From a virus: a DNA stretch of 64,000 nt. The notes beneath the pieces were generated by a model. That model saw nothing but the letters and a program-made list of their open reading frames with translations. It did not search any database and was not told the DNA's origin. Both the position numbers and the translations under genes were made by a program. Position 1 is the first letter of the stretch, and each line of letters starts with the position of its first letter. Positions 51,679 through 60,277 of the stretch are shown in pieces. Where the stretch lies: positions 62,001-126,000 of IMG/VR virus record IMGVR_UViG_3300027365_000009; one strand, 5' to 3'.

Positions 51679-52245
51679 ATGTACACCGATATGTCTTTAT
51701 TCAACGCCGATACCCGCCAATGTTTTCAAGACTTTCTTGGCGAGCTTCTTCTCGCACATGGGGAGGGGGAAGTCCCGGACTTTGCACTGAAGGAAAACGA
51801 CCGCCCAGATAAATGTGATCGCAATACCCTGTATGTTGATATATGCCGCGATGTAGTTGAGTTACGTCGTCCTTTCCCCCAAATGCATGGACTGATTGAT
51901 CACTTGGTCGAGCGTGTAAGTCTTCCTTACCTGTTGACTAAAAAACCTGATCAAGGTGTTGTCTCAATCACAGATGCGATGTCGGGACTCCTTCAACGGC
52001 TCTACCCGAGTCATCAAAAGATTCATCGCCTTAAGTTAGACCATGACAACCGATTTGGGCGCGATGTGGTCAACTATGCAACTTTCCGAAATGAACTGCG
52101 AGCGTCGTTCTATCGGTTAGAGAAAGAACCCGCCGTAAAGGCGGTAAGGATCGCCATCACCTCTTCGGGCATGGTGTCGATCACAGTAATGAGTAGCCGT
52201 GGAATTCCCATTTCCGAATACACCCGCCGTTTCACTTTCCAATAA
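51679..52245 (+). CDS. Hypothetical protein (188 aa)
   Basis: The ATG follows CCCGAAGG. Soluble alpha/beta, mildly basic at the C-terminus (VKAVRIAITSSGMVSITVMS). No family recognised. The next gene begins 11 bases later. Confidence 0.75.
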   Translation: MYTDMSLFNADTRQCFQDFLGELLLAHGEGEVPDFALKENDRPDKCDRNTLYVDICRDVVELRRPFPQMHGLIDHLVERVSLPYLLTKKPDQGVVSITDAMSGLLQRLYPSHQKIHRLKLDHDNRFGRDVVNYATFRNELRASFYRLEKEPAVKAVRIAITSSGMVSITVMSSRGIPISEYTRRFTFQ

Positions 52246-52255
52246 AGGAATACTC

Positions 52256-52417
52256 ATGGCCGATAATAGTCTTAATGCCCTGATGAAACAGTATCAGGAT
52301 ACCAATCGGGAACATCCGGAACCGTCACCACAGAAGGTGTTGAAAAACGAACTCGATCGGGCCTTCGAGCGTAGCCGTACTCACCGAACGGTGGAAATCA
52401 ACTTTATCGGTCTCTAA
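52256..52417 (+). CDS. Small hypothetical protein (53 aa)
   Basis: The ATG at 52256 follows AAAGGAAT. MADNSLNALMKQYQDTNREH then a charged helix KNELDRAFERSRTHRTVEIN. No family recognised. It sits 11 bases before the exported-protein gene. Confidence 0.7.
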   Translation: MADNSLNALMKQYQDTNREHPEPSPQKVLKNELDRAFERSRTHRTVEINFIGL

Positions 52418-52427
52418 GGAAAACATC

Positions 52428-53228
52428 ATGAAAACGTTCATCTACATTGTACTAAGCTTTCTGTTTTTCGGTATCACGGCCGAAGCCCATGCCGACTGGT
52501 GGTATAAAGAAACACCCTCTTTTCTGAGCGACCAGTACCCTGACACGCTTTCCTGCCGTACAGACGGTTTAAACCACTCGGGGAAATTGAGTGTTCTCTG
52601 TTATCCTAAAGGGATTGCAGCTACGGAACAAGTCCTGGTGAAAACCACCGACGGGAAGGTTCAGGTCGAAAGCCATGACACTGTGGCCATAGCGAATTGC
52701 AGTCAGGGTCTGTGTGTGGATACGCGCTACGGCGATTACATGGGAAAACTGGACCTTTCGCGTCTTCCCGACGCTTCAAGAAAAATACTCGGGTTAGATT
52801 TCATTAAGGTCTTCAGTGGGTACTACCTCCATCTCAACGACGACGATATCATCGTTGCCTATCGGGTGGGGACAGGTCCGTTAGCGGACGATTTCCCGAT
52901 TCCACTGATCGAAGACGACGCTGGTGCATTCTATCATGACCTGGCGGGTGTCGAGGAGACCACTGAGTCGGCGATCACCGTCAGCGCACCCCAGGGATCG
53001 TCCATGTCCGGAGGTCAAACTGACGAAACCTACGATCTCTGGTGCGACCCTCGAGGAGATTACTGCTATTACACTACCGACGATGGGACGGGATACGAGC
53101 TCACACGTGAAGAGCTCACTACGTACATCCCGATCGCACAGGACACCAGTGATTGCGACATGGAAGTGTGCTATGATGCTGACATGAATGTCATTGGTCT
53201 CAATCCTCAATATCACCTCTACGATTGA
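52428..53228 (+). CDS. Exported protein with signal peptide (266 aa)
   Basis: Starts MKTFIYIVLSFLFFGITAEA followed by HADWWYKE: a Lys, a hydrophobic core and an Ala-x-Ala site (AHA or AEA) typical of Sec cleavage near residue 22. The mature part contains about nine cysteines (TLSCRTDG, VLCYPKG, IANCSQGLCVDTR, LWCDPRGDYCYY, SDCDMEVC), consistent with disulfides in the periplasm. No lipobox. AAGGAAAAC precedes the ATG. Phage-encoded periplasmic proteins often alter the cell surface or exclude other phages; that role is inferred. Confidence 0.82.
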   Translation: MKTFIYIVLSFLFFGITAEAHADWWYKETPSFLSDQYPDTLSCRTDGLNHSGKLSVLCYPKGIAATEQVLVKTTDGKVQVESHDTVAIANCSQGLCVDTRYGDYMGKLDLSRLPDASRKILGLDFIKVFSGYYLHLNDDDIIVAYRVGTGPLADDFPIPLIEDDAGAFYHDLAGVEETTESAITVSAPQGSSMSGGQTDETYDLWCDPRGDYCYYTTDDGTGYELTREELTTYIPIAQDTSDCDMEVCYDADMNVIGLNPQYHLYD

Positions 53229-53284
53229 CCTACGCAGCACCGATTACCGAAGTTACTCACCAACGAAATTATAAAGAGGACTCT

Positions 53285-53875
53285 ATGTCAAATCTGCTGG
53301 CCAACATCCTGGAAGAGGACGTTCGCATGACCCAATACAAAAAAGCGCTGAAGGCGCTGGAGGACGTCATCCGTGATGACGAGTATCGGACCATTGAGGA
53401 CTCCGCTGTCGCGCAAGCTGGAGTGGTTGTCGCGGACTTCACGTTGGGTGCTGTCGCCCTGCGGTGGATCTTCACCAACTACACCTATTTCTTCATTGAT
53501 CTGATGAAGGAAATGGGTCGGCTGAGTTACGTCCTTAAGGATCGTCAAACCAAGTACGATCCCTATAAGACATCGGTGTCGATGATCGCCACATTCTGCT
53601 TGTGGGTAGTAAAAGATTATGCCGCTGAGCGGGAAGGTCGTATCACACCCGCAATGGGTCTCAGAGAAGCGAACCGCGTGATGCGTTCACTGAAAGTCCC
53701 GGATGACATTCAAATTCACGTTCGGTCGGCGTTCCGACACCATTTCAGGCTGTACATCTCGGAATCCGGATGCTACCACTGTGGTCTTACCCAGATGGTA
53801 GCGGAGGGTACAGTCTCCCCCAAAACGGGCTGGGGGAGCGGCACGGTCGTTCGCCTTCCCTCAGGTAACAAGTGA
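53285..53875 (+). CDS. Hypothetical protein with CxxC motif (196 aa)
   Basis: The ATG at 53285 follows AAAGAGGA. Helical protein (MTQYKKALKALEDVIRDDE; GAVALRWIFTNYTYFFIDLM is hydrophobic). A CYHCG motif near residue 163 has only one Cys pair, so a metal site would need other ligands. The last 25 residues are Gly/Thr-rich. No family recognised. A strong terminator follows. Confidence 0.75.
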   Translation: MSNLLANILEEDVRMTQYKKALKALEDVIRDDEYRTIEDSAVAQAGVVVADFTLGAVALRWIFTNYTYFFIDLMKEMGRLSYVLKDRQTKYDPYKTSVSMIATFCLWVVKDYAAEREGRITPAMGLREANRVMRSLKVPDDIQIHVRSAFRHHFRLYISESGCYHCGLTQMVAEGTVSPKTGWGSGTVVRLPSGNK

Positions 53876-53884
53876 GTGATCCAT

Positions 53885-53931
53885 GAGGCCCCCGCGGGGG
53901 TCTCTTTTTTTTTTCGTTTTTTTTTTTGTTC
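53885..53931 (+). terminator. Rho-independent terminator with long T tracts
   Basis: GAGGCCCCC-GC-GGGGGTCTC stem (53885-53904), then two T-runs of about ten bases each separated by CG (to about 53931). Confidence 0.8.
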
Positions 53932-53965
53932 CCAATCACATGTACTAACTACAACAGGGAACAGA

Positions 53966-54352
53966 ATGATGCCATCTACCACCTACGCAGCCACTGAGCG
54001 TGTTAAACTCCAAGATCCGCTATTATTAAAGTATGCTGCATTGGCTGCCAATTACACCATTCATGACGTATTGCCTTCAGGGGAATTGCTCATCGGTGAA
54101 TATCCCGAAGGTTACTGGAATCCCCTATCCTGTAGCGTAAGTGCCCTACACCTGACAGGAACGCTCAGTATGAGTGTCTCTTCGGTATTACAGCAAGGTC
54201 ACGGCGTGATGCCCTATTACCAGATTACGGTGTGGTCGCCTTATCTCCCCGGACGACCATTGATTCTCCACGGAAGCCAATACCCGCAGCTTTATCGGGA
54301 CGCCGTCACGCTCCTGGCGGCACAATGCTACATCGCGACCATCGACGATTAA
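53966..54352 (+). CDS. Hypothetical protein (128 aa)
   Basis: ATG at 53966 after CAGGGAACAG. Soluble beta-rich protein (NYTIHDVLPSGELLIGEYPE; HGVMPYYQITVWSPYLPGRP). No family recognised. It ends 11 bases before the exonuclease gene. Confidence 0.72.
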   Translation: MMPSTTYAATERVKLQDPLLLKYAALAANYTIHDVLPSGELLIGEYPEGYWNPLSCSVSALHLTGTLSMSVSSVLQQGHGVMPYYQITVWSPYLPGRPLILHGSQYPQLYRDAVTLLAAQCYIATIDD

Positions 54353-54363
54353 AAGGAAACCCC

Positions 54364-54795
54364 ATGTACTTCTTTATTGATTGTGAGTTTAACTCGTTAG
54401 GCGGGAACCTCATTTCTTTGGCGCTAGTAGCGGAAGACGGAGTGCATGAGTTCTATGAGGTGTTAAAACTCAACGAACCGATAGATCCCTGGGTCGAAGA
54501 AAACGTCATGCCTCATCTTGAGAAAGACGCCATCGAATATGCGATCTTCCAAGACAAGCTAAAGAAGTTCCTCAAGCAATTCCCTAAAGTCCACGTGCTT
54601 GCCGATTACCCCATCGATTTGAAACACTTCTGTCAATCGATCGAAACGGGTGCCGGAGATTGGATGGAAATTCAGCCCCTGGTACTTGAAATTGACGACG
54701 ATTTGTCAGCTAAGGCATCCAAGGTCCCACACAACGCTCTACATGATGCTCGGGCCCTGAGGGAGTCATGGTTGAAAAAGGAAGGAGTACTTTAA
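54364..54795 (+). CDS. DEDDh 3'-5' exonuclease (143 aa)
   Basis: Exo I motif FIDCEFNSLGGNLISLALVA (Asp6, Glu8), Exo II LADYPIDLKHFC and Exo III HNALHDARALRESW with the His and Asp of the DEDDh type. The small size resembles phage exoribonuclease-like RNase T relatives rather than a polymerase proofreading domain. It would trim 3' ends of DNA or RNA. AAGGAAAC precedes the ATG. Confidence 0.85.
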   Translation: MYFFIDCEFNSLGGNLISLALVAEDGVHEFYEVLKLNEPIDPWVEENVMPHLEKDAIEYAIFQDKLKKFLKQFPKVHVLADYPIDLKHFCQSIETGAGDWMEIQPLVLEIDDDLSAKASKVPHNALHDARALRESWLKKEGVL

Positions 54796-54796
54796 G

Positions 54797-55528
54797 ATGT
54801 CCAAGCCACACACTCGCCACACAATGAAATATCAAAAACCCCTGTCGCCTGAAGAGTTGGTGGTTAAGAAACCTCAACGCAGAAGCTCGGGCGAAGGATT
54901 GCTACGCCGATTGATGGCGAGTAGCTACCCTCACGCCATATTTGCCAACACAGCTTATAAGCTGGTAGATGGGATCGATAAAGAACAATTCGAGCTTTCT
55001 CAAGAACAAATCCTCAGTGAGTTGGCTAAAGTGGAAGGAGAATTTAGCTTTCTCGACTTCCCACGTTACATCGAACTAAAGCGTCACGACGAGGGTATAG
55101 TTGTTACCTTTCGCCGCCTAATACTCGACGATTCCGCATCGACCATTAAAGACCAACGCCACCACCATGAGGATTTAGCGGAATACCACCTCAATGTTGA
55201 TGATTCTGTCGTAATTGATCGGGTTGAAGACATTGTTATGGAGTGGGCTAATGCCCATTATCACGTAGCCGTTCCGTTCCAGCTTCGGACGAAGAACATT
55301 AATGATTCAGAATGGGTTCTTCAGAGCAAAGTAATGAAAGCGGAACGTAACACATGGGACCTTAGAGATGTGAAGTTTGCAAAAGAAGCCCACAACGGCG
55401 TGTTTTCTGATGTAGTAAACGCGATGAAAGCGAGTATGGAGAAACCGCGGTTTCATGTCGCCATGACCCCCAAAGCCATCTTCTGTTTTGATCAGGGTCT
55501 AAAGATCACTACTGCCCGTATTAAGTAA
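54797..55528 (+). CDS. Hypothetical protein (243 aa)
   Basis: The ATG at 54797 (MSKPHTRHTMKYQKPL) follows AAGGAGTAC, directly after the exonuclease stop. N-terminus basic (KKPQRRSSGEGLLRRLMASS), then alpha/beta with DDSVVIDRVEDIVMEWANAH and a C-terminal FCFDQGLKITTARIK. No family recognised. Possibly works with the exonuclease in nucleic-acid turnover. Confidence 0.75.
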   Translation: MSKPHTRHTMKYQKPLSPEELVVKKPQRRSSGEGLLRRLMASSYPHAIFANTAYKLVDGIDKEQFELSQEQILSELAKVEGEFSFLDFPRYIELKRHDEGIVVTFRRLILDDSASTIKDQRHHHEDLAEYHLNVDDSVVIDRVEDIVMEWANAHYHVAVPFQLRTKNINDSEWVLQSKVMKAERNTWDLRDVKFAKEAHNGVFSDVVNAMKASMEKPRFHVAMTPKAIFCFDQGLKITTARIK

Positions 55529-55531
55529 CGG

Positions 55532-55565
55532 CATACACTCCCTCCCGGTATGGGAGGGAGGTATG
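55532..55565. terminator. Bidirectional terminator
   Basis: CATAC-A-CTCCCTCCC-GGTAT-GGGAGGGAG-GTATG stem (55532-55565) between the convergent 243-residue gene and the 597-residue virion gene. Confidence 0.7.
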
Positions 55566-55568
55566 TCA

Positions 55569-57362
55569 TTAAATGGGAGTGAGACCCACGCCATCGTAAT
55601 TAAACGGATTGCCTGTGGACGCGGATTGAATGGTGCAGGGGTACGGTAGTATCTTTTTCAATTCAGAAAATGCCTTAAACTCCCACGACCCCACAACTGG
55701 ATCAAACACACCAAAGGTTATTCCCTGTTCATCCATGATGTACCATGTATCGTCACCAACTACATTTAGTTCGGCATCAATATCCCCACTCGTTGCCACT
55801 GTATGTGGAGTGACAGTGGGGAACGTATTACCCCCACCCTCTAACAAAGCGCGCTGCTCTAGGCTGATTCTCTGCAACACCGCCGCCAATGAGAGATAAC
55901 TGCCACCGTAGTGTCGCGTTACATAATCCGCTAACTCCTCGACGAGGCTATAGCGATTTAGTCCTGACGCATCGACACTTTGAAGCTCTTCTAGTGTTAG
56001 TGATGTGTTGTAAGAGCCTGACAGAGGGATGGGTTGCGTTTCTACCGAATGCGTTGATGCATACCGGATTGGGGCATCAATCTGTATATCGACAGTGACG
56101 TTATCGAAAGTTGGGAACCCAGTACTTCCTGGAATTGCCCATTGATAAGTGGTACCATCGGTCTGGTTTGTCTGAAACGTGCCCGCAAACACCCCGTCGA
56201 CGTAAATGCGCCCAAATAACGTACCCAATTCCGCATCAAGATTTTCGATGCGTATATCGCCGATACCACGAAATGTGGTTAGTCCTCTGGCGGTAGGGAC
56301 GGTTCGATCCAGCCTTCCTGGATAGATAAACTCTCCGTCCACCACCGTGAAGGCATAACGTTCGGTTACCACAGAGCCATCGTCCATCAAGCCCAGGAAA
56401 TTAACTTCATGCTTTCCTGGAATGGTCAGGTCGGTAGGTGGGATTGATGTCGGACTATACGTCGTGACTTCTGTCACCACCACACGGGATTCTGATCCCC
56501 CCGCCCAAATGTCTTCTGCGTCAGCCATTCCACTGTAAAGTGGGTGGTCGCCGTACGTACTCCTTAAAAACCCCACATTGACTGGTGTGCGATCATAGTC
56601 ATCCGTGAAATAAGCGCCGAAGTTAACAGCAATCCGATTCACTAGCGTAAAGAACCCAGTGTGGGGGAGCATTGCCGCATCCATCCCCGAGAGTACCGGA
56701 CCATGATCTGTAATCAAGATCATTCCATTACCCTGTTCTCTGTATGTCACAATATCCTGAACAGAAGAGTTAGTAATAACGTCGAAGTTATCGGTAGCGA
56801 CACTTGCCATGACAATGATGCATGCGTACTGATCAAGTTCAGCAAACGTGGGGGTGAGAGTACCACCCCAGTCGTCTCGGTCTTTTATTGTGAGCGTAAA
56901 TCCCGCAATATTACACAATCGCTCAAAACTCGTTCTAAAGTCGCTTGCGTTGGTCCCCTTTAGTGAATATGATTGGCCTAATATAGCATCACCGAAGGCC
57001 AGGACTTTTTTATTGCCCGCTGCAACTTTTTCGGGGTTAGCGGTAAAGTTCAACGCGTTATATAGAAACTTGAAACTCCCATTAAGATCCCCGAACGTGG
57101 TGTCGGTACTCAATGGACCATTTGTGTTGTAAAATTTAGGGAATCCCCCGTCATACACTACATTCCCTTTCCCGTCTTGGGTGACAGCAAGGAAGGGATT
57201 CGGGGGGTTGAGAGTATCGTACGCAATATACTCGGAAATGGCAGGAGGAAGGGAGTTAATCGAACTCGCCACTTGACGTACTGACGGATTAGCAGTCCAG
57301 TTGATGGTCTGGGTGGTACTATAATAGCGAGGTTCTTTATCCGGGGTAAAGACAGCCATCAT
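55569..57362 (-). CDS. Virion protein, possible fibre with GATase-like domain (597 aa)
   Basis: N-terminus (residues 1-110) is Pro/Asn-rich and fibre-like. Residues about 115-300 look like a class I glutamine-amidotransferase fold: KKVLAFGDAILGQSYSLK, YACIIVMASVATDNFDVITN, VQDIVTYREQGNGMILITDH, and DHPLYSGMADAEDIWAGGSE. No catalytic Cys-His pair is evident, so it may bind rather than cleave ligands. The remainder is beta-rich (IRIENLDAELGTLFGRIYVD) and resembles adhesin domains. It reads with a 120-residue virion-like gene just upstream. Function inferred. Confidence 0.75.
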   Translation of the reverse strand: MMAVFTPDKEPRYYSTTQTINWTANPSVRQVASSINSLPPAISEYIAYDTLNPPNPFLAVTQDGKGNVVYDGGFPKFYNTNGPLSTDTTFGDLNGSFKFLYNALNFTANPEKVAAGNKKVLAFGDAILGQSYSLKGTNASDFRTSFERLCNIAGFTLTIKDRDDWGGTLTPTFAELDQYACIIVMASVATDNFDVITNSSVQDIVTYREQGNGMILITDHGPVLSGMDAAMLPHTGFFTLVNRIAVNFGAYFTDDYDRTPVNVGFLRSTYGDHPLYSGMADAEDIWAGGSESRVVVTEVTTYSPTSIPPTDLTIPGKHEVNFLGLMDDGSVVTERYAFTVVDGEFIYPGRLDRTVPTARGLTTFRGIGDIRIENLDAELGTLFGRIYVDGVFAGTFQTNQTDGTTYQWAIPGSTGFPTFDNVTVDIQIDAPIRYASTHSVETQPIPLSGSYNTSLTLEELQSVDASGLNRYSLVEELADYVTRHYGGSYLSLAAVLQRISLEQRALLEGGGNTFPTVTPHTVATSGDIDAELNVVGDDTWYIMDEQGITFGVFDPVVGSWEFKAFSELKKILPYPCTIQSASTGNPFNYDGVGLTPI

Positions 57363-57369
57363 AGCCTCC

Positions 57370-57732
57370 TTAGGTCAGACGTGGGACGTCGATGCGGACA
57401 TGACATGTCACACTGCTGGTTCGGTAGTTATGTAGTCTTACCGTCCCAGTGGCGTTGGCACCAACGGTGATTACGCCCTCTGAGTTGATGTACAAATTAT
57501 GCGTTGGTGATGTGGTTTCATCATCTAATACTTTAACTTCAACACGTGCGGAGAGTAGATCATAGTTGGCGGAATCCGCCCCAATCAGGGCGGCGACATC
57601 ATAGTCTTTAGTTCCATTGCCACTTAATGTGACTTGCTCCGATATCAGAGCGATACCTAGGTTGGATCTAAGGTAGTCTTTTATTGCCTGGGTATAGTTG
57701 CTAATCGACGTGGTTAAGTCAGCTAGTGCCAT
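57370..57732 (-). CDS. Small virion-like protein (120 aa)
   Basis: Beta-rich product: EQVTLSGNGTKDYDVAALIG, YDLLSARVEVKVLDDETTSP, HNLYINSEGVITVGANATGT, CHVRIDVPRL. The overall pattern resembles small tail or decoration proteins (beta-sandwich). It ends 7 bases before the 597-residue gene, likely its partner. AGGAAT precedes the ATG. Confidence 0.72.
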   Translation of the reverse strand: MALADLTTSISNYTQAIKDYLRSNLGIALISEQVTLSGNGTKDYDVAALIGADSANYDLLSARVEVKVLDDETTSPTHNLYINSEGVITVGANATGTVRLHNYRTSSVTCHVRIDVPRLT

Positions 57733-57747
57733 AAGGAATGCTCCTGT

Positions 57748-59796
57748 TTACCATGTGGTGTACACGGGTCGGGTGTTTATCAATTGACGCTCCAGGGTTT
57801 TGAGATCGTAGGTCTCTTCCAATTCGTACGCCTCACTAGACACCGTCATGGTACCGTTATCCTCAGATACGTCGAACGGAGACTTAATCCCTAGGATAGC
57901 CTCCACTTGTTGTTGAGACCATGCCAAGATATCGCCGGAGCGTGTGGAGATGTTAGGTTCATTTCCAGTGTCGAGGAAACATTCCCACACCGTCGTTTGG
58001 GTGTCAGCTCCGAGGCGATGAATCCGGCTGATCGCTTGTTCACGAATGTACGCACGGAACGGTGCGTTAATCATGATCATCGTATCGGCCATAGTGAGTG
58101 GGACTGCGGTGGACAGTGACTGATAGGTCGCGATGAGGGGGTTGAGGTCTTCCTGTCGGTCAAACTGCTGGACCGTTTTATTCAGTTCACTGTTATTCTT
58201 TCCGTACACCATCACCGGGTTCATTTCCTGTTTGGTGAGGTGGTCATAGGACGCCTCGAGTGCCTCAACAAATGACGTAAATACCACGGTCTTCTTCGGG
58301 GTCGATCCACACACCCCTTTGAAGTCAATGTGGGGTACCATGTCCACATGACACTGAATGCGTTTACGTCCTAGAATGCGACCTAACGCCTCACCCTGGA
58401 TTTTCAAGTTTACGTACTTAACGATAGACTTGATGTCCTTGAACTCATTGCGAAGTTCTTTGGGGAGACTTGGGATAATATACCGTTTCTCGTAGTCGTT
58501 AGATCGTTTGATCTCTTCGGCACAGAACCGCGCGTCCCCATTGAACTTCTGGACCTTCTTAACATCTTCCCGATAGATCGCTAGGTCGGCTGCGTGCTTA
58601 CGGTCCTTGACTTGGTCAGCATGGATCTTCATACATTTGTCGTAAAACGCATGATCGTCCTTTTTCCGACTCTGGTAATACTTAGTCCTTTCCGCAATAA
58701 ACGCTTTCATGTCTTTGCGGATTTCCGTTAAGGTATAATCCCTACCGTTCGGGATTACCACCGGGAGTTTCTTCATCACTGGCTTATCTAGACCAAGTTG
58801 ATGTTTCTCGACCTTAAAAGCGATCTTTCCAATACGATGTTGAAGAATGTCCAAAGCACGCAGACCGTCACGTCCATAGATTTTCTTGAACCGTTCCTCT
58901 ACGTCCTTGGTGAAATAAGGATCAATCGCCCTGAGAAGCGGAATCGCTTCACTACCAATACTCTTGAACGGCGTCCCTGAGGCGTATAGCGTATCAGTGG
59001 GCTCAAGCTTTTCCAGCAAGGTAAGGAACTTCTGGGTACGTTGACTACCGATGTCGTTCAGATTATGGGATTCATCCAGGATCACTACCGTACGTTCGGT
59101 GCGTAGGTCATTGGCGAGATCCAATGCTTTATCTAGCGCCTCATAATGGAAGATCGCAACATGTTCGTTTTTGAACGGTTTGTCGTGCTGGGCGACCCAA
59201 CTCGACGGGGCTTTCTTGAATAGTTTATTGACCTCACTTTCCCAGACACGCTCTGTGGCATTTTTAGGGCAGACCACCACAATCCGTTCAGCCTTTAAAC
59301 AGTTGGCAATAGTGAGGCCCATCAGGGTCTTACCACTACCCGCTACCGCAGCAAGAAGGTATCCTTTAAGTTGGTACTGCTGGGTGAGTCGATCATATTC
59401 TTCATAAAACGTCTGTTGGTAATCCAACGGACGGTAGATCATGTCATTGACAAGGGACAAATCCATTCTCGGCTTCGGTTCCAACTGTGTGTCTTGGAGC
59501 CAGGTGTGTTCGAGAAGTAGATCCTTGATCTTAGTCAGAGTACGGACATTGGTCCACCGGGAACGATGGGTAGTCATCGTCTCCAACATGTAATAAATGT
59601 CGGTCGCAAAAAAGATAGGAAACGCCAGCGTGTTACGTGACGCGGTCGTGAACATGTACTGGTTAATGCGCGATGTCTTCCAAATGCGTGAAATATCGCG
59701 GGCCATGGTATCAGCAGGAATCCCGCTGATCACAATTTCTTTTTCGGTCTGAGTGACTTTAATGTTGCCAAGAATGCGGCGGATTTTAGAGAACAC
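57748..59796 (-). CDS. SNF2-type helicase/ATPase (682 aa)
   Basis: Superfamily 2 ATPase. Motif I is LAAVAGSGKTLMGLTIANC (about residue 145), motif Ia region IVVVCPKNATERVWESEV, motif II VVILDESHNLND, motif III YASGTPFKSIGSEAIP. The C-terminal lobe has VVFTSFVEALEASYDHLTKQ (IV), IATYQSLSTAVPLT (V) and the arginine-finger motif AISRIHRLGADTQTTVW (VI). The N-terminal 100 residues are specific to this protein. DNA remodelling or translocation during replication or transcription is the likely job. It overlaps nothing; a 340-base gap precedes it. Confidence 0.92.
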   Translation of the reverse strand: MFSKIRRILGNIKVTQTEKEIVISGIPADTMARDISRIWKTSRINQYMFTTASRNTLAFPIFFATDIYYMLETMTTHRSRWTNVRTLTKIKDLLLEHTWLQDTQLEPKPRMDLSLVNDMIYRPLDYQQTFYEEYDRLTQQYQLKGYLLAAVAGSGKTLMGLTIANCLKAERIVVVCPKNATERVWESEVNKLFKKAPSSWVAQHDKPFKNEHVAIFHYEALDKALDLANDLRTERTVVILDESHNLNDIGSQRTQKFLTLLEKLEPTDTLYASGTPFKSIGSEAIPLLRAIDPYFTKDVEERFKKIYGRDGLRALDILQHRIGKIAFKVEKHQLGLDKPVMKKLPVVIPNGRDYTLTEIRKDMKAFIAERTKYYQSRKKDDHAFYDKCMKIHADQVKDRKHAADLAIYREDVKKVQKFNGDARFCAEEIKRSNDYEKRYIIPSLPKELRNEFKDIKSIVKYVNLKIQGEALGRILGRKRIQCHVDMVPHIDFKGVCGSTPKKTVVFTSFVEALEASYDHLTKQEMNPVMVYGKNNSELNKTVQQFDRQEDLNPLIATYQSLSTAVPLTMADTMIMINAPFRAYIREQAISRIHRLGADTQTTVWECFLDTGNEPNISTRSGDILAWSQQQVEAILGIKSPFDVSEDNGTMTVSSEAYELEETYDLKTLERQLINTRPVYTTW

Positions 59797-59849
59797 GAAA
59801 ATTGCCTCGGGCGTGGATAGGTTGCGAAATCATAAGATTGACGACATAA

Positions 59850-59873
59850 CCGGATGACCTCCCTGCGCGTGGG
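59850..59873. other. Hairpin in the leader of the helicase gene
   Basis: GACCTCCC-TGCGCGT-GGGAGGTC (about 59852-59873), 55 bases upstream of the helicase start on the minus strand. No T-run on either side, so it is not a standard terminator; it may shape the helicase mRNA leader or protect an RNA end. Confidence 0.45.
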
Positions 59874-59918
59874 AGGTCGGTACCACAACTGTAACAGTGT
59901 GTCTTACATAGTATTACG

Positions 59919-59924
59919 TATAAT
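59919..59924 (+). promoter_or_regulatory. Possible -10 box for the 60 kb non-coding region
   Basis: TATAAT within ATTACGTATAATGCCC, about 30 bases before a run of hairpins and 213 bases before the 46-residue gene. The decamer TAATGCCCTA recurs 36 bases further on. No good -35 box. Confidence 0.35.
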
Positions 59925-59939
59925 GCCCTAATGTTATAG

Positions 59940-60110
59940 CACTGGTAGGGTTCGGCGTAATGCCCTACGTTAAGGAAGGTGATCCAGTCGCTAAAGGTCG
60001 GTAGGAGGATGAGTTCCGCACTACCGGCTGGGGGTCAACCAATCACCGTGAGGTGACCGTATCCCCACCCTAGGCTACCGGTGCGCATCGCCCTCCCTTC
60101 GGGGAGGGCC
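59940..60110 (+). ncRNA. Candidate structured non-coding RNA or long leader
   Basis: 170 bases with consecutive inverted repeats: TAGGG/CCCTA (59945-59966), GGTAG/CTACC (59999-60035), GGTCA/TGACC (about 60035-60060) and a final GCCCTCCC/GGGAGGGC hairpin at 60090-60109. A -10-like TATAAT lies upstream. No ORF longer than 15 codons has a usable ribosome site. It may be a small RNA ending at the last hairpin, or a leader of the 46-residue gene at 60137. I see no tRNA or known riboswitch. Confidence 0.35.
60090..60109 (+). terminator. Terminator-like hairpin
   Basis: GCCCTCCC-TTCG-GGGAGGGC, followed by CCCTATTCC; T-run weak. Confidence 0.55.
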
Positions 60111-60136
60111 CCTATTCCAACTCTTAGGTGTTAACC

Positions 60137-60277
60137 ATGGATATTCCTCCTGAAGGTACATCCCCTGAGGAAACGATCAACCATTGTTTACATGAGCTTC
60201 TGTCTCGACAACGACCTCTTGATGAAGAATTTCAGCGTGTCTTAAACGAAGAGGCGTTCGACCTCTACGAGGAGTAG
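60137..60277 (+). CDS. Small acidic protein (46 aa)
   Basis: The ATG at 60137 opens 46 codons: MDIPPEGTSPEETINHCLHE, then LLSRQRPLDEEFQRVL and an acidic end (NEEAFDLYEE). Ribosome site weak (TTAGGTG). Helical and acidic; it lies between two non-coding stretches. No family recognised. Confidence 0.55.
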   Translation: MDIPPEGTSPEETINHCLHELLSRQRPLDEEFQRVLNEEAFDLYEE

